From Rosenbergiella australiborealis (GTDB lineage Bacteria > Pseudomonadota > Gammaproteobacteria > Enterobacterales > Enterobacteriaceae), in NCBI RefSeq assembly GCF_018494035.1, contig NZ_JABBFO010000003.1:124001-188000 (forward strand): a stretch of DNA of 64,000 nucleotides, given 5' to 3'. The position numbers and the translations under genes were made by a program. Within the stretch, counting starts at the first letter, position 1; each line of letters opens with the position of its first letter. This document shows, piece after piece, positions 16,887 through 27,216 of the stretch. The notes below the pieces were generated by a model. The model was not told the DNA's origin and did no database searches. It was given only the letters and a program-made list of their open reading frames with translations.

Positions 16887-16915
16887 ATTATAGCGATTAA
16901 ACCTAGCTAGGGCAA
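16887..16915 (-). promoter_or_regulatory. rplY promoter
   Basis: On the minus strand a consensus -10 TATAAT (16887-16892) lies 17 bp from a -35 TTGCCC (16910-16915). This predicts a transcript start near 16880 and a leader of about 80 nt before the rplY ATG. The -35 lies 6 bp after the radD stop. Confidence 0.85.
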
Positions 16916-16920
16916 ATGAT

Positions 16921-18672
16921 CTAGCTTGCCGAGTCTGCCTTTCTATAACGTCCTTGGTAATCGAAGACTTTATGACGAATTTTCCAAAATGCTTTTTGGC
17001 GATGTGCCACAACAAAATCGGGATGTCGTAATAATGATTGTTGGGACACAATATCTTTTGCAGACTGCCAATGTAGTGCAATACCCGGCGCTCGGCTGTG
17101 TAAGCGCAGAAATTGTTTTTCAAAAAAATGACGTTGTGCTGGCGTATGTAAACGGAACGTTTCGGGAACTTCTGCCCCATCTTCATCCATATAGGTTACA
17201 CGTAACCATTCGCCTTTTTGATCTATCCCGTGGTTAAGTCCCATTCCAGAGCACCGCAATACGGTTGCATCACGCAGTTTGAGTGCGGCTTTTAACATAT
17301 CATCGGGATCAACCAATACCGTGTCGCACGTTTGGCAAATTTTCGCAGCAATATCATTTTCGGCGTTGCACTGTGGACAGGATTTAAAGCGAAAACGAAA
17401 GTCGCATTGCTGCGGATATCCAGAAATCTCAACTATCCCTTGGCAGCGTCGTCCGAAGTGTTCAATGACTGTGCCATCGCTCAGTGATTTACCCCAAAAA
17501 ATATTCGCAAACTGGCACTGAGGGCAGAACACTTGTACCGGATGGTTTTCACTGTCACCTTTTGCCCCCCCAATTTCAGGAAGATAAAGGTCGTAATCGT
17601 TGCCAGCATAATCAAGGATCATACAGGCGGTTTTACCCGGATAAAGACGTAAGCCACGGCCGATGATTTGTTGATAAAGACTTATCGACTCGGTGGGGCG
17701 CAGTATGGCAATTAAATCAACGTGCGGGGCATCAAAACCGGTAGTCAGTACAGCCACATTGACTAAATATTTGAGTTGTTGCTCGGTAAAGCGCTGTAAA
17801 ATATCGTCGCGTTCGGCCCCTGGAGTATTTCCCGAGACTAAGGCGCTCTGCGTAGGTAAATAACTGAGGATCTCTTCAGCGTGACGAACGGTGGCGGCAA
17901 AAATCATCACGCCTCGACAGCCTTCTGCATGCCGAACAATTTCGGCAACAATCGAGGGCGTAACGCGTTTTTGCTGCGATAAACTTAAATTTAAGGCTTT
18001 TTCTGTAAATAGCCCCTGCGAGTGAGTGACAAGGGAGGAAAAGTCATAGCGTAAAATTGGCATATCGAGACGTTGAGGTTCAACTAAATAGCCATGTTTG
18101 ATCATATACCGTAGCGGTAGCTCATAGATACATTTATAAAACAACGCTGTTTCATCACCTCGCACCATACCATGATAATGGAAGTGATAAATCCATCCTT
18201 TACCTAAGCGAAAAGGTGTTGCGGTTAGGCCTAATAGACGTAATTGTGCATTACGCTGTGTGAGATAATCTAATATCTGCTGATATTGACTTTGATCGCT
18301 GTCACCAATTCGGTGACACTCATCCACGATCACTAATGAAAATACCGCGTCAAATTTATCCAGATGCCGGGCAACCGACTGTACACTCCCGAAAACAACC
18401 TTTTTCTGACTCTCTTTTTGTGCAAGGCCAGCTGAAAAAATATCTGCATCTAAGCCTAATGCGCGATATTTTGCATGGTTCTGTCGGACGAGCTCTTTAA
18501 CGTGTGCCAACACTAACACACGCCCTCGAGCGATACGTGCGAGTTCAGCGATGACCAGACTTTTTCCGGCCCCAGTAGGTAACACAATTACCGCCGGGCG
18601 TTGTTCTTGGCGAAAATAGTGTACCGCAGCCTCGACGGCTTCTTGTTGATAGGGGCGTAGCGTAAAAGTCAT
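16921..18672 (-). CDS. radD: DEAD/DEAH-box helicase RadD
   Basis: A 583-residue superfamily-2 ATPase (E. coli RadD/YejH is 586). It has a Walker A LPTGAGKS at residues 31-38, a DECH box at 117-120, motif [15 protein letters not shown], and motif [16 protein letters not shown] cysteine-rich zinc-binding region covers about 385-460 ([24 protein letters not shown]). RadD participates in DNA double-strand-break repair and interacts with single-strand-binding protein. It is divergent from rsuA, with about 105 bp between start codons. No truncation is seen. Confidence 0.97.
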   Translation of the reverse strand: MTFTLRPYQQEAVEAAVHYFRQEQRPAVIVLPTGAGKSLVIAELARIARGRVLVLAHVKELVRQNHAKYRALGLDADIFSAGLAQKESQKKVVFGSVQSVARHLDKFDAVFSLVIVDECHRIGDSDQSQYQQILDYLTQRNAQLRLLGLTATPFRLGKGWIYHFHYHGMVRGDETALFYKCIYELPLRYMIKHGYLVEPQRLDMPILRYDFSSLVTHSQGLFTEKALNLSLSQQKRVTPSIVAEIVRHAEGCRGVMIFAATVRHAEEILSYLPTQSALVSGNTPGAERDDILQRFTEQQLKYLVNVAVLTTGFDAPHVDLIAILRPTESISLYQQIIGRGLRLYPGKTACMILDYAGNDYDLYLPEIGGAKGDSENHPVQVFCPQCQFANIFWGKSLSDGTVIEHFGRRCQGIVEISGYPQQCDFRFRFKSCPQCNAENDIAAKICQTCDTVLVDPDDMLKAALKLRDATVLRCSGMGLNHGIDQKGEWLRVTYMDEDGAEVPETFRLHTPAQRHFFEKQFLRLHSRAPGIALHWQSAKDIVSQQSLLRHPDFVVAHRQKAFWKIRHKVFDYQGRYRKADSAS

Positions 18673-18778
18673 CGGATAGGAACTCAGGTAGACGTAGGGT
18701 TACACACTGACAGTGGGTGTCGCTTCGAGGTATACTACCATAACTTTATGTATAACCCCCGAATAGGCTGACAGAACC

Positions 18779-19504
18779 ATGCGACTCGATAAATTTATCT
18801 CCCAACAACTCGAAATTAGCCGTGCCATTGCTGGCCGTGAAATTAGAGCGCGCAATGTCACTGTTGATGGAGAAGTGGTGCGCGAGGCCGCATTTAAAGT
18901 GCTGCCAGAACACGAAGTTGCTTATGATGGTAATGTTCTTCATCAGCAGCACGGCCCACGTTACTATATGCTGCATAAGCCAGTAGGCTATGTCTGTGCG
19001 ACGGAAGATGAACAACACCCAACAATCCTCTATTTTATTGAAGAGCCTATGGCATGGAAACTTCATGCTGCGGGACGTTTAGACATTGATACCACCGGAC
19101 TCGTTTTATTAACGGACGATGGTCAATGGTCACACCGTATCACCTCACCCCGCCACCATTGTGAAAAAACTTACCGTGTCTCTTTGGCTGAAACGGTTGA
19201 TCCAACGTTAATCGCGCGCTTTGCAGCAGGTATCATGTTACAAGGCGAAACTGAGCTGACTAAACCTGCAGTGTTAACCATTATTGGGGATAAAGAGGCG
19301 AGGGTGACACTATCTGAAGGCCGTTATCATCAAGTCAAACGTATGTTTGCCGCCTGCGGTAACCATGTTGAAGCGTTACATCGTGAGAGTGTCGGTGATA
19401 TCACGTTGGATGAAAGTCTGGAGCCGGGAGAGTATCGTGCACTGACAGAGGCGGAAATATTAAGCATTAATTTACCGGCAGAACTGCAAAAGCCATTATC
19501 GTAG
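18779..19504 (+). CDS. rsuA: 16S rRNA pseudouridine(516) synthase RsuA
   Basis: A 241-residue enzyme (E. coli 231). It has an N-terminal S4 RNA-binding domain ([11 protein letters not shown] through about residue 55) and the catalytic motif [13 protein letters not shown] with Asp102 at the same number as in E. coli. Further motifs are [11 protein letters not shown] and [19 protein letters not shown]. It converts U516 of 16S rRNA to pseudouridine during 30S assembly. The start is the ATG aligned with family starts; the RBS is weak. A bidirectional terminator separates it from convergent mepS; E. coli has bcr downstream, which is absent here. Confidence 0.96.
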   Translation: MRLDKFISQQLEISRAIAGREIRARNVTVDGEVVREAAFKVLPEHEVAYDGNVLHQQHGPRYYMLHKPVGYVCATEDEQHPTILYFIEEPMAWKLHAAGRLDIDTTGLVLLTDDGQWSHRITSPRHHCEKTYRVSLAETVDPTLIARFAAGIMLQGETELTKPAVLTIIGDKEARVTLSEGRYHQVKRMFAACGNHVEALHRESVGDITLDESLEPGEYRALTEAEILSINLPAELQKPLS

Positions 19505-19518
19505 GATAATGGAAATGA

Positions 19519-19547
19519 AAAAACGCTGCGAAGGACAGCGTTTTTTT
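19519..19547. terminator. bidirectional terminator between rsuA and mepS
   Basis: AAACGCTG and CAGCGTTT pair over 8 bp around a 7-base loop. Seven T residues follow on the plus strand and six A residues precede it, so it also terminates on the minus strand. Confidence 0.88.
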
Positions 19548-19575
19548 AGCGAACGTTTGTCAGACCTTATGAAAA

Positions 19576-20148
19576 TTAACTGTTAGAGTTACTAAGTACT
19601 CTGCGCGCTTCACGATAGCGGGCTTTCCAATAATTGTCATTAAGGTTTGAAATCATGACTCCACTGCTTGTTGAAGCATGAACAAAATCGTTATTACCCA
19701 AATAGATGCCGACATGTCTTCCAGTCGATCCTGATTTGAACAAGACTAAGTCACCGGGTCGGAGCTTATTTCTATTAATGTAGCGTCCGGTATCTTGCTG
19801 GTCTGCGGTTGAGCGTGGTAGAGATAGACCGAATTGTTCACGGAAAGTCCGTTGTACGAAAGCTGAACAATCGATGCCACGACGTGATTCACCACCTAGT
19901 CGGTAACGAACCCCTTTCCAACTCGCATATTGATTCATGATTTTCGATTTAATATCGACGTTTTGAACCAGTTCTTCAAATTGATCCTGAGAAGCTTGAA
20001 GTAAAAAACCGTTCCGGTTGCTAACGTCATGTTTCTCTAAATTGGCTGTGGAAGTTGGGTGGCTACTACACGCACTTAGCAGTGTTGCTAAGGCAATTGC
20101 TGGAACAGCCCGCCACAAGTATCTCACAATTGGTTGAGATTTGACCAT
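19576..20148 (-). CDS. mepS: murein DD-endopeptidase MepS (Spr), NlpC/P60 lipoprotein
   Basis: A 190-residue lipoprotein (E. coli 188). The signal peptide ends in a lipobox LLSAC with Cys27, and the NlpC/P60 catalytic Cys94 lies in [12 protein letters not shown], with His145 (GRHVGIYLG) and His157 (FVHAS). It cleaves mDAP-D-Ala cross-links so that new glycan strands can be inserted. In E. coli its level is set by NlpI-Prc proteolysis. The gene is monocistronic with a 322-bp upstream gap to lpxT, the same neighbour as in E. coli. Confidence 0.96.
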   Translation of the reverse strand: MVKSQPIVRYLWRAVPAIALATLLSACSSHPTSTANLEKHDVSNRNGFLLQASQDQFEELVQNVDIKSKIMNQYASWKGVRYRLGGESRRGIDCSAFVQRTFREQFGLSLPRSTADQQDTGRYINRNKLRPGDLVLFKSGSTGRHVGIYLGNNDFVHASTSSGVMISNLNDNYWKARYREARRVLSNSNS

Positions 20149-20470
20149 ATTAAGCAGTTTCCTTCGATGTCCTTACGACATATTGTCGTTCGCCAATGCA
20201 CTGATTATGAGATTATCAAAAATAACAAAGAAGACAATTTATGAATTATATCTAGATGTAAATTTCTTCGTCATCATTTAATGCCTACCCCCCTGACTAC
20301 AAGGGCTAAGCGTTATTTGAGATTACCGTAGAAAATGTTAACTAGCGAGAGTTTTTAAGACTTTTTTTGATCTTAATAGAAAAAAACTTTGTTAGGCTTA
20401 TTTTTGCGGACTAAGTCAGGGAATATCCGGGAGCTGAGCCTCCCGGAAAGGCAAAAAATACAGCAGCGCG
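20149..20470. other. gene-free gap between mepS and lpxT
   Basis: These 322 bp are AT-rich and contain no supported ORF. They should hold the mepS promoter (minus strand). Near the lpxT end lies one perfect hairpin, described separately; nothing else recognisable was found. Confidence 0.6.
20426..20447. terminator. hairpin behind lpxT, no clear U-run
   Basis: TCCGGGAG and CTCCCGGA pair perfectly over 8 bp around 6 bases, 24 bp past the lpxT stop. Neither strand has a T-tract, so it may be a Rho-dependent end, an RNA-stability stem or a repeat. Confidence 0.45.
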
Positions 20471-21175
20471 TTACGCTTTGCTGGGGAGTTTACGATAAAT
20501 CCATTCAATTATCCTATCGGTTAGTGGTGTTAACAGACACCAGCTAAGACCCACCAATACGACTGACAATGATCCTACCGAGATATCTGTGAACCAATGA
20601 GCGCCTGCCATAACACGTGGTAGCGCAAATATGCAGAGAATAATCAACCCGATAATAAAGGCTTTACGCCCAAAGTAGCGTCCCATAAAACAGGCGTAAA
20701 TCATTAGCATCATGCCATGATCGCCAGGAAAGCTATCCGCAGAGCCATCTTTTGTGGGGATACCGGTAAGAGCTCCTGCACGATGAGCATCGGTAAAGAA
20801 TAATGAAGGGCTGCGATGACTGACCGGAATAAGATGGCCTAACTGGTTAAGCACTACAGCGGTGATTAGCATTGTGAAGCCTAATGCCAACATCCATTTA
20901 CGCCCATCGCTGTCTTTATTTCGCCAAAAGGAATAAAAGTAGGCAGCCATCACTAACAGCGAGATAACATCAAATCCTCGATAATTAGTAATAGCAACAA
21001 AGATGGCAAAAGCGTGGGATTTCACCATTTCGTTATTGAAACTATAAAAAATAGACTTATCCAGTGAAAACCAGAATCCATGATTTGCCGGGAGATACCA
21101 TGAAAAGAACAGGCAAACACCAAGCAGATTTAATAGGATGATGGCTGGGAAGTTAGATTGACGCATAATACTCAT
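20471..21175 (-). CDS. lpxT: lipid A 1-diphosphate synthase LpxT (PAP2 family)
   Basis: A 234-residue inner-membrane protein (E. coli 237) with about six membrane segments. PAP2 motifs are visible: VSHRSPS around residue 118, SFPGDHGMM with His153, and GAHWFTDISVG with His193 and Asp197. It transfers phosphate from undecaprenyl pyrophosphate to the lipid A 1-phosphate at the periplasmic face, which also recycles the carrier lipid. The start lies 11 bp after the efpL stop, so the pair is almost certainly one operon. The order lpxT-mepS is the E. coli one. Confidence 0.94.
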   Translation of the reverse strand: MSIMRQSNFPAIILLNLLGVCLFFSWYLPANHGFWFSLDKSIFYSFNNEMVKSHAFAIFVAITNYRGFDVISLLVMAAYFYSFWRNKDSDGRKWMLALGFTMLITAVVLNQLGHLIPVSHRSPSLFFTDAHRAGALTGIPTKDGSADSFPGDHGMMLMIYACFMGRYFGRKAFIIGLIILCIFALPRVMAGAHWFTDISVGSLSVVLVGLSWCLLTPLTDRIIEWIYRKLPSKA

Positions 21176-21186
21176 TCCATTGTTAA

Positions 21187-21759
21187 CTAATCGGCACGAC
21201 TCATATAGCGACGTTCTGGAATATGAACGCGAATTTTATCGCCATTACTCAGGTATTCAGGAACTTGTACAGTAAGGCCTGTCGTTAAGGTAGCCGCTTT
21301 TGTGCGTGCACTGGCAGAAGCGCCTTTGATTCCTGGAACGGTATCGATAATAACCAGATCGACAGTTTGAGGCAGTTCTAATGCTAAAACTTGATCATCC
21401 ATAAGCAGAACTTGCATGCCTGGTAATCCGCCTTCAGGGATAAACAGTAGCTCTTCTTCTATTTGATCTTTCGTAAAGCTGTATGGGGTATAGTCCTCAT
21501 CATCCATGAATACATATTCATTGCCGTCTGTATAAGAAAAGCTGACTGAACGGCGGCTGAGCTGGATGGTATCGACGATATCATCACCTTTAAAACGTTC
21601 TTCAACTTTTAACCCGCTACGGATATCCGTAAACCGCATTTTATAAAGTGTTGCTGCCCCGCGTGCGCTAGGACTTTGCACATCAATATCTTTAACAAGC
21701 AGGAGTTTACCATTCCAACTGACCGCCATACCGCGTTTTATTTCGTTTGCCTTCGGCAT
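21187..21759 (-). CDS. yeiP: elongation factor P-like protein EfpL (YeiP)
   Basis: A 190-residue paralogue of EF-P with the same length and near-identical sequence to E. coli YeiP, including the tip loop [11 protein letters not shown], the run KFLVEE-like [19 protein letters not shown], and the end [10 protein letters not shown]-like [11 protein letters not shown]. The tip residue is arginine rather than the modified lysine of EF-P. It binds ribosomes stalled on polyproline-type sequences. It is the first gene of a tight operon with lpxT; promoter signals should lie in the 200-bp gap toward yeiW. Confidence 0.97.
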   Translation of the reverse strand: MPKANEIKRGMAVSWNGKLLLVKDIDVQSPSARGAATLYKMRFTDIRSGLKVEERFKGDDIVDTIQLSRRSVSFSYTDGNEYVFMDDEDYTPYSFTKDQIEEELLFIPEGGLPGMQVLLMDDQVLALELPQTVDLVIIDTVPGIKGASASARTKAATLTTGLTVQVPEYLSNGDKIRVHIPERRYMSRAD

Positions 21760-21960
21760 TGATGACCTCTAATTAATACTATGAGTAGGTAAGAATGCGT
21801 GAAAAATACTCGCACGATGACCAACACACAAGAAAAATAGTGATTCTAGTTCTGTATTTATCAAACGTAGACTCATTATTGTCATAAAATTTATATTGCA
21901 TATTACTGTCGACATTCAGATACTCACATTCATTCACAACTCTTAAGTAAGTTGTTGGCT

Positions 21961-22233
21961 ATGGAATGTCGCAGTCACTGCGGTGCATGTTGCATCGCAC
22001 CATCAATTTCTTCCTCTATACCGGGTATGCCCCAAGGTAAGCCAGCGGGTGTTCGCTGTGTACAATTGGACGAAGAGAATCATTGCCGGATTTTTACCTC
22101 TCCTTTACGTCCTGCGGTTTGTGCTGGCCTTCAGCCTCATAAAGATATGTGTGCCAACTCACGTGAGGAGGCACTGATCTATTTACTTGATTTGGATGCC
22201 GCAACGGCCCCTTATTCGTTAACACCAAACTGA
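21961..22233 (+). CDS. yeiW: UPF0153 family cysteine-cluster protein YeiW
   Basis: A 90-residue protein beginning [11 protein letters not shown], a C-x3-C-x2-CC cluster characteristic of YkgJ/UPF0153 proteins thought to bind zinc or an iron-sulfur cluster. A further cluster [13 protein letters not shown] and PLRPAVC follows. The start was chosen at the ATG aligned with E. coli YeiW (a TTG lies 9 bases upstream). It stands alone between efpL and fruB, matching E. coli. The function is unknown. The RBS is poor. Confidence 0.88.
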   Translation: MECRSHCGACCIAPSISSSIPGMPQGKPAGVRCVQLDEENHCRIFTSPLRPAVCAGLQPHKDMCANSREEALIYLLDLDAATAPYSLTPN

Positions 22234-22264
22234 ATTCGGTAAACTCTTATTTAAATTCAAATTT

Positions 22265-22280
22265 TGTGCGTTAACTCAAA
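22265..22280 (+). promoter_or_regulatory. candidate CRP site upstream of fruB
   Basis: TGTGC-N6-TCAAA resembles the CRP consensus TGTGA-N6-TCACA, with 8 of 10 conserved positions. It lies about 92 bp before fruB, whose E. coli orthologue is CRP-activated. Confidence 0.45.
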
Positions 22281-22281
22281 A

Positions 22282-22320
22282 TTATTTAGCGGAATTTTTG
22301 ATATAAAACCCGCTAAATAA
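22282..22320. repeat. 11-bp inverted repeat over fruB promoter region
   Basis: TTATTTAGCGG (22282-22292) and CCGCTAAATAA (22310-22320) are exact reverse complements, separated by 17 bases that include TATAAA. The position, directly before the Cra site, suggests a regulatory site or leader stem. Confidence 0.7.
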
Positions 22321-22325
22321 GCTGC

Positions 22326-22337
22326 TGAAACGATTCA
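22326..22337 (+). promoter_or_regulatory. Cra (FruR) operator of fruBKA
   Basis: TGAAACGATTCA matches the Cra consensus TGAAWCGWTTCA at every position. It lies 20 bp before the fruB start codon. Cra repression is relieved by fructose-1-phosphate, the product of this operon's own uptake system. Confidence 0.85.
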
Positions 22338-22356
22338 ACCTATAGCGAGGAAAATT

Positions 22357-23490
22357 ATGTTCCAGCTCGAAGTTCAGGCGATTCATACTGGCGCCTCAGC
22401 CACCGATAAAGAAGATGCTATACGTCAAGTTGCCGCCGCACTGGCTAGTGCCGGGAATGTGGGTGATGGTTATGTCAATGGGATGTTAGCGCGTGAACAG
22501 CAGACCTCGACCTATCTAGGTAACGGTATTGCTATTCCACATGGCACTACTGATACTCGCGATCTTGTGCTTAATACTGGTGTTCAAGTGTTTCAATTCC
22601 CACAAGGTATCGCTTGGGGAGCAGAGCAAACGGCTTATGTTGTTATTGGTATTGCAGCAAAATCTGATGAACATCTCGCGTTACTACGTCAACTGACTCA
22701 TGTGTTGAGTGATGAAACCATCGCTGAAACGATTAAAACTGCTTCAGCTGAAGAGTTACGGGCAATTTTGATGGGTGAAAAACAACCCGCAGAGTTCCGA
22801 TTTGATACCTCATTAATTACGCTGGGTGTGCAGGCTCAAGACCTTATTACCCTACAGGCCATCAATGCCGGCCGTTTACAATCGATCCATGCAGTCTCTC
22901 CACAATTTGTGGCGAATATATTAGCGACTCAACCTTTACACATTGGTCAAGGTATTTGGTTGCAAGATGAGGCTCAAGGAAATTTGTTTAGTGCCGTGGC
23001 GGTTAGCCGACCTAGTGCCCCGATAACGCTTGAGTCAGGAGAGCCAGTCGCCTTACTTATCACCTGTTCAACGGCTGATACGCAACCGCTTACTGTGGTT
23101 AATTATTTAACGCAGTTAATGAACAATAACCAGATATCTGCATTACTGACCGCTGATGCAGCAGGCGTATTAGCCTTATTGACCAGTGAAGTCAGTTTAG
23201 GTGATGACACGGTCACCGAAGAATTTGTGATCAAAAATGAACACGGTTTACATGCCCGTCCTGGTACCGCATTAGTAACCGTCATTAAACAGTTCGATTG
23301 TGATGTCAGTGTGATCAATTTGGACGGCAGTGGCAAACCTGCGAACGGTCGCAGTCTAATGAAAGTGGTTGCATTAGGGGTTAAAAAAGGACATCGCTTG
23401 CGCTTTACCGCATCGGGGCCCCAAGCAAGTGAAGCGATCCAAGCGATCGGCGAAGCCATTGCAAGTGGATTGGGGGAGGGTGCTGAATGA
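22357..23490 (+). CDS. fruB: fructose PTS diphosphoryl transfer protein FruB (EIIA-FPr)
   Basis: A 377-residue fusion (E. coli 376). The N-terminal EIIA domain (1-145) carries phospho-His62 in AIPHGTT, then a central module, then the C-terminal HPr-like FPr domain with His299 in [10 protein letters not shown]. It passes phosphate from EI/PEP to FruA during fructose uptake. It is the first gene of fruBKA, with a Cra operator 20 bp upstream and GCGAGGA as ribosome site. The stop overlaps fruK (ATGA). Confidence 0.98.
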   Translation: MFQLEVQAIHTGASATDKEDAIRQVAAALASAGNVGDGYVNGMLAREQQTSTYLGNGIAIPHGTTDTRDLVLNTGVQVFQFPQGIAWGAEQTAYVVIGIAAKSDEHLALLRQLTHVLSDETIAETIKTASAEELRAILMGEKQPAEFRFDTSLITLGVQAQDLITLQAINAGRLQSIHAVSPQFVANILATQPLHIGQGIWLQDEAQGNLFSAVAVSRPSAPITLESGEPVALLITCSTADTQPLTVVNYLTQLMNNNQISALLTADAAGVLALLTSEVSLGDDTVTEEFVIKNEHGLHARPGTALVTVIKQFDCDVSVINLDGSGKPANGRSLMKVVALGVKKGHRLRFTASGPQASEAIQAIGEAIASGLGEGAE

Positions 23491-24437
23491 GCCGCCGTGT
23501 CGCAACAATTACACTAAACCCTGCATATGATTTAGTTGGGTTTACGCCTGAAATCGAGCGCGGGGAAGTTAATCTGGTCGAGACTACTGGGCTGCATGCT
23601 GCTGGCAAAGGAATTAATGTTGCCAAAGTTCTGAAAAATCTAGGCGTTGATGTCACGGTGGGCGGTCTGCTTGGGCGTGAAAATATTGAGGGATTTGAGC
23701 AGCTATTTACTGAACTCGGTTTGGTTAATCGCTTTCAGGTCGTGGAGGGTCGGACGCGTATCAATATCAAAGTGACTGAGAAAGGCGGTGATGTCACTGA
23801 CTTGAACTTCTCAGGCTTTGAGGTGAGTGCCGAGAATTGGCAGCATTTTAAGCAAGATTCCCTCAGTTGGGTGGGGCAATTTGACATGGTGTGTGTCAGC
23901 GGCAGTCTACCAAAAGGGATTGCGCTTGATGAGTTTACCGACTGGATGAAAGCCCTACGTCAACAATGTCCCTGTTTGGTGTTTGACAGTAGCCGCGCTG
24001 CGTTGGATGCCGGATTGCTGGCTTCGCCCTGGTTAGTGAAACCGAACCGTCGTGAATTAGAAATGTGGGCAGGCCGTGCGCTGCCTGAGTTAAGCGATAT
24101 TATTACTGCGGCACAGACATTACGGGATCAAGGGATCAGTCATGTAGTGGTTTCTCTTGGCGCAGACGGAGCGCTATGGGTCAACGCGTCTGGTGCATGG
24201 TTAGCAAAACCACCGGCTTGCAATATTGTCAGTACCGTCGGTGCAGGGGATTCAATGGTAGGCGGACTCATCTATGGTTTACTGATGGGCGAGACCAGTG
24301 AACATACGCTACGCCTAGCGACTGCCGTTGCCGCATTGGCGGTGAGTCAAAGTAATGTCGGCGTTACCGACCGCTCAGCGTTAGCGGCGATGATGACGCG
24401 TGTTGAATTACACTCCGTTACCGAACAGCAGCAGTAG
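23487..24437 (+). CDS. fruK: 1-phosphofructokinase
   Basis: A 316-residue PfkB-family sugar kinase (E. coli 312) that phosphorylates fructose-1-phosphate to fructose-1,6-bisphosphate. The PfkB signatures are visible: [18 protein letters not shown] near residues 37-54 and [13 protein letters not shown] near 248-260 with the catalytic Asp. It overlaps fruB by 4 bases (ATGA) and ends 12 bases before fruA. Consumption of fructose-1-phosphate makes it also part of the loop controlling Cra. Confidence 0.97.
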   Translation: MSRRVATITLNPAYDLVGFTPEIERGEVNLVETTGLHAAGKGINVAKVLKNLGVDVTVGGLLGRENIEGFEQLFTELGLVNRFQVVEGRTRINIKVTEKGGDVTDLNFSGFEVSAENWQHFKQDSLSWVGQFDMVCVSGSLPKGIALDEFTDWMKALRQQCPCLVFDSSRAALDAGLLASPWLVKPNRRELEMWAGRALPELSDIITAAQTLRDQGISHVVVSLGADGALWVNASGAWLAKPPACNIVSTVGAGDSMVGGLIYGLLMGETSEHTLRLATAVAALAVSQSNVGVTDRSALAAMMTRVELHSVTEQQQ

Positions 24438-24449
24438 AGGAAAGTAAAG

Positions 24450-26141
24450 ATGAAAATAGCGTTAATTACCGATGCTTCACTGGGTTTAGCGTCGGCACAG
24501 TTGGTCAAGCAAGCGTTTGAAAAAACGCTTGCCGAAAAGCCTCACTATACACTCTCTTCGGTCGAAGATGCGGACACCGTTGTTATCGCGGGTAATATCG
24601 CGCAGGTGACTTCACCTCTGAATGGAAAAAAAGTGGCATCAGTTGACAGTCAATCAATACTGACTCAGGGCGATCAGGCGATTGAGCATGCCGTATCGAC
24701 GGCAAGTGTTTGGCAAGCACCGAAGGCTACACAGACAGCGGTAGCCAATTCACCTTCATCAATGAAAAAAATTGTGGCAGTAACCGCTTGTCCAACCGGT
24801 GTTGCTCATACATTTATGGCGGCAGAAGCGATTGAAGCTGAAGGCAAAAAGCGTGGTTGGCCAGTACGCGTGGAGACGCGTGGGTCCGTGGGTGCAGGTA
24901 ACCCGATCACCCCCGAAGAAGTCGCTGAAGCGGATATTGTTTTTATCGCAGCAGATATTGACGTTGATCTGGCTAAATTTGCCGGTAAGCCGATGTACCG
25001 AACTTCTACAGGGCTAGCGCTGAAAAAGACAGCACAAGAATTTGATAAAGCCTTAGTGGAAGCTAAACCTTATCAGCCATCAAACAGCAGTGCTTCAGCT
25101 TCTGTAAACAGTGGCGAAAAGAAAGAGAAGTCTGGAGCATATCGCCATCTGTTGACCGGTGTGTCCTATATGTTACCGATGGTGGTAGCGGGTGGATTAT
25201 GTATTGCACTTTCCTTCGCTTTTGGGATTAACGCTTTTAAGCAGGACGGAACGTTAGCAGCCGCATTGATGCTAATTGGTGGAAAGACGGCTTTCGCATT
25301 AATGGTTCCGGTATTAGCAGGATATATTGCCTTCTCTATTGCTGACCGCCCGGGTTTAACGCCAGGTTTAATCGGTGGGATGTTAGCGTCTACCTTAAGT
25401 GCCGGCTTTTTGGGGGGGATTATTGCTGGTTTTATCGCCGGTTATGCGGCGAAGATGATTAGCGGTAAGTTAAAGCTGCCACAGAGTATGGAAGCGCTAA
25501 AACCGATTCTTATTATTCCTCTTGTGGCGAGCTTAGTGACTGGGTTATTGATGATTTATGTTGTCGGTAAACCTGTTGCCTTCATCATGGAGTCTTTAAC
25601 ACACTGGTTGGGCACAATGGGAACGGCAAACGCCGTGTTACTGGGGGCTGTATTAGGAGCCATGCAATGCAGTGATATGGGGGGCCCGATTAACAAAGTT
25701 GCTTATGCTTTTGGGGTTGGACTACTGAGTTCAGCGACCTACGGCCCAATGGCGGCGATTATGGCTGCTGGTATGGTACCGCCACTGGCGATGGGATTAG
25801 CGACCTTTATTGCACGCAGTAAATTTGCGAAAGCCCAACAAGAGGGCGGTAAAGCGGCGATTATTCTCGGACTGTGCTACATCACTGAAGGAGCAATTCC
25901 TTTTGCCGCGCGTGATCCACTGCGTGTACTGCCTTGCTGTATCGTTGGTGGCGCACTGACCGGAGCGATTACGATGGCGATTGGCTCGAAATTAATGGCA
26001 CCACATGGCGGCATCTTCGTCTTCTTAATTCCTGGAGCGATTACGCCGGTATTAGGGTACATTGGAGCTATTGCAGCCGGTGCGGTAGTAGCGGGAATCG
26101 CCTACGCTATCCTTAAACGCCCAGAACCTCTCACTGCGTAA
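24450..26141 (+). CDS. fruA: fructose-specific PTS enzyme IIB'BC (FruA)
   Basis: A 563-residue membrane permease, the same length as E. coli FruA. It has an inactive IIB' domain (1-100) and a IIB domain with phospho-Cys114 in TACPTGVAHTFMA. A linker rich in serine follows, and a IIC domain from about residue 225 with eight or more membrane segments; GGPINKVAY and TEGAIPFAARDPLRV are sugar-site motifs. It imports fructose as fructose-1-phosphate. It ends the operon; a 12-bp-stem terminator follows within 30 bp. Confidence 0.98.
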   Translation: MKIALITDASLGLASAQLVKQAFEKTLAEKPHYTLSSVEDADTVVIAGNIAQVTSPLNGKKVASVDSQSILTQGDQAIEHAVSTASVWQAPKATQTAVANSPSSMKKIVAVTACPTGVAHTFMAAEAIEAEGKKRGWPVRVETRGSVGAGNPITPEEVAEADIVFIAADIDVDLAKFAGKPMYRTSTGLALKKTAQEFDKALVEAKPYQPSNSSASASVNSGEKKEKSGAYRHLLTGVSYMLPMVVAGGLCIALSFAFGINAFKQDGTLAAALMLIGGKTAFALMVPVLAGYIAFSIADRPGLTPGLIGGMLASTLSAGFLGGIIAGFIAGYAAKMISGKLKLPQSMEALKPILIIPLVASLVTGLLMIYVVGKPVAFIMESLTHWLGTMGTANAVLLGAVLGAMQCSDMGGPINKVAYAFGVGLLSSATYGPMAAIMAAGMVPPLAMGLATFIARSKFAKAQQEGGKAAIILGLCYITEGAIPFAARDPLRVLPCCIVGGALTGAITMAIGSKLMAPHGGIFVFLIPGAITPVLGYIGAIAAGAVVAGIAYAILKRPEPLTA

Positions 26142-26169
26142 TACAATACTCAGTCGGTTACTGATGTAT

Positions 26170-26205
26170 AAGGCCATCATCTTTTAGATGATGGCCTTAT
26201 TCTTG
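26170..26205 (+). terminator. fruBKA terminator
   Basis: AAGGCCATCATC and GATGATGGCCTT pair perfectly over 12 bp around 5 bases, followed by ATTCTT. The 3' arm nearly repeats that of the lysP terminator. Convergent nfo may share it. Confidence 0.85.
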
Positions 26206-26225
26206 CGTCGGATAGCCGCTAAACG

Positions 26226-27065
26226 CTATTGCTGGGCGCGGAGCCAGGCAATCTCTTCTGCCCAAATATCGGGATTAATCGTTTCTAGAATAAGCGGGAT
26301 ATTATCAAATCGGGCATCTTGCATAATCCACTGAAAAGGGGTGTGACCAATATTGCCTTCGCCAAGACTGTCATGACGATCAACTCGACTGTTGAATTGG
26401 CTTTTTGCATCATTTAAATGCATGCCGCGTAAATAGTTAAAACCGACAACTCGCTCAAAGTTAGCAAAGGTTTTTTCACAATCTTCGACAGTCCGTAAGT
26501 CGTAACCTGCGGCAAAAGCATGGCAAGTATCGATACAGACACCGACACGAGATTTATCTTCAACATGGTGGATGATTTCTGCTAAATGCTCGAACTCGAA
26601 ACCTAAATTGCTACCTTGTCCGGCAGTATTCTCGATGACTGCGGTGACACCAGAGGTCTTGTCGAGTGCAATATTGATCGACTCGGCAATTCGTTTTAAA
26701 CAGTCAGTGGGCGATATTTGCTGAAGATGGCTTCCGGGGTGAAAATTAAGCAAGGCTATTCCTAAGGCAGCTGCGCGTTCTAGCTCATCAATAAAGGCCA
26801 GCCGTGACTTCTCTAAGGCTTCTGCAACAGGATGCCCGAGATTGATCAGATAACTATCATGAGGCAAAATTTGTTGTGGCCCAAATTGATAGTCGCTACA
26901 GGCTTGGCGGAACAAGTCGATAGTCTCTTGCGTAAGGGGGGCGGCTTTCCATTGACGCTGATTCTTTGTAAACAGTGCAAAAGCAGTCGCACCGATTTCA
27001 TGTGCCCGTGTAACGGCATTAAATACGCCGCCTGAGGCGCTAACATGAGCTCCAATATATTTCAT
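26226..27065 (-). CDS. nfo: endonuclease IV (AP endonuclease)
   Basis: A 279-residue TIM-barrel nuclease (E. coli 285) of base-excision repair. It begins [14 protein letters not shown] and carries metal-ligand motifs NFHPGSH (about 108-114), [27 protein letters not shown] (about 176-189), GMHLNDAK and [10 protein letters not shown], all typical of AP endonuclease family 2 with a trinuclear zinc site. It is convergent with fruA and divergent from yeiE. In E. coli nfo is SoxRS-induced; no obvious SoxS box was found here. Confidence 0.98.
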   Translation of the reverse strand: MKYIGAHVSASGGVFNAVTRAHEIGATAFALFTKNQRQWKAAPLTQETIDLFRQACSDYQFGPQQILPHDSYLINLGHPVAEALEKSRLAFIDELERAAALGIALLNFHPGSHLQQISPTDCLKRIAESINIALDKTSGVTAVIENTAGQGSNLGFEFEHLAEIIHHVEDKSRVGVCIDTCHAFAAGYDLRTVEDCEKTFANFERVVGFNYLRGMHLNDAKSQFNSRVDRHDSLGEGNIGHTPFQWIMQDARFDNIPLILETINPDIWAEEIAWLRAQQ

Positions 27066-27216
27066 GGTATTTCCCTGACTCGTCGCGTGAAGGGGGATGT
27101 GACTTCAATCATTAATTTGTTGATGATTCTATTATTAATCGTTAAAACTGGTAAACTGATTACTTTGAGCAGTTCGTAAATGTTTTCTTTAAGTGTTAAG
27201 GTCAGGGACTTACCCT

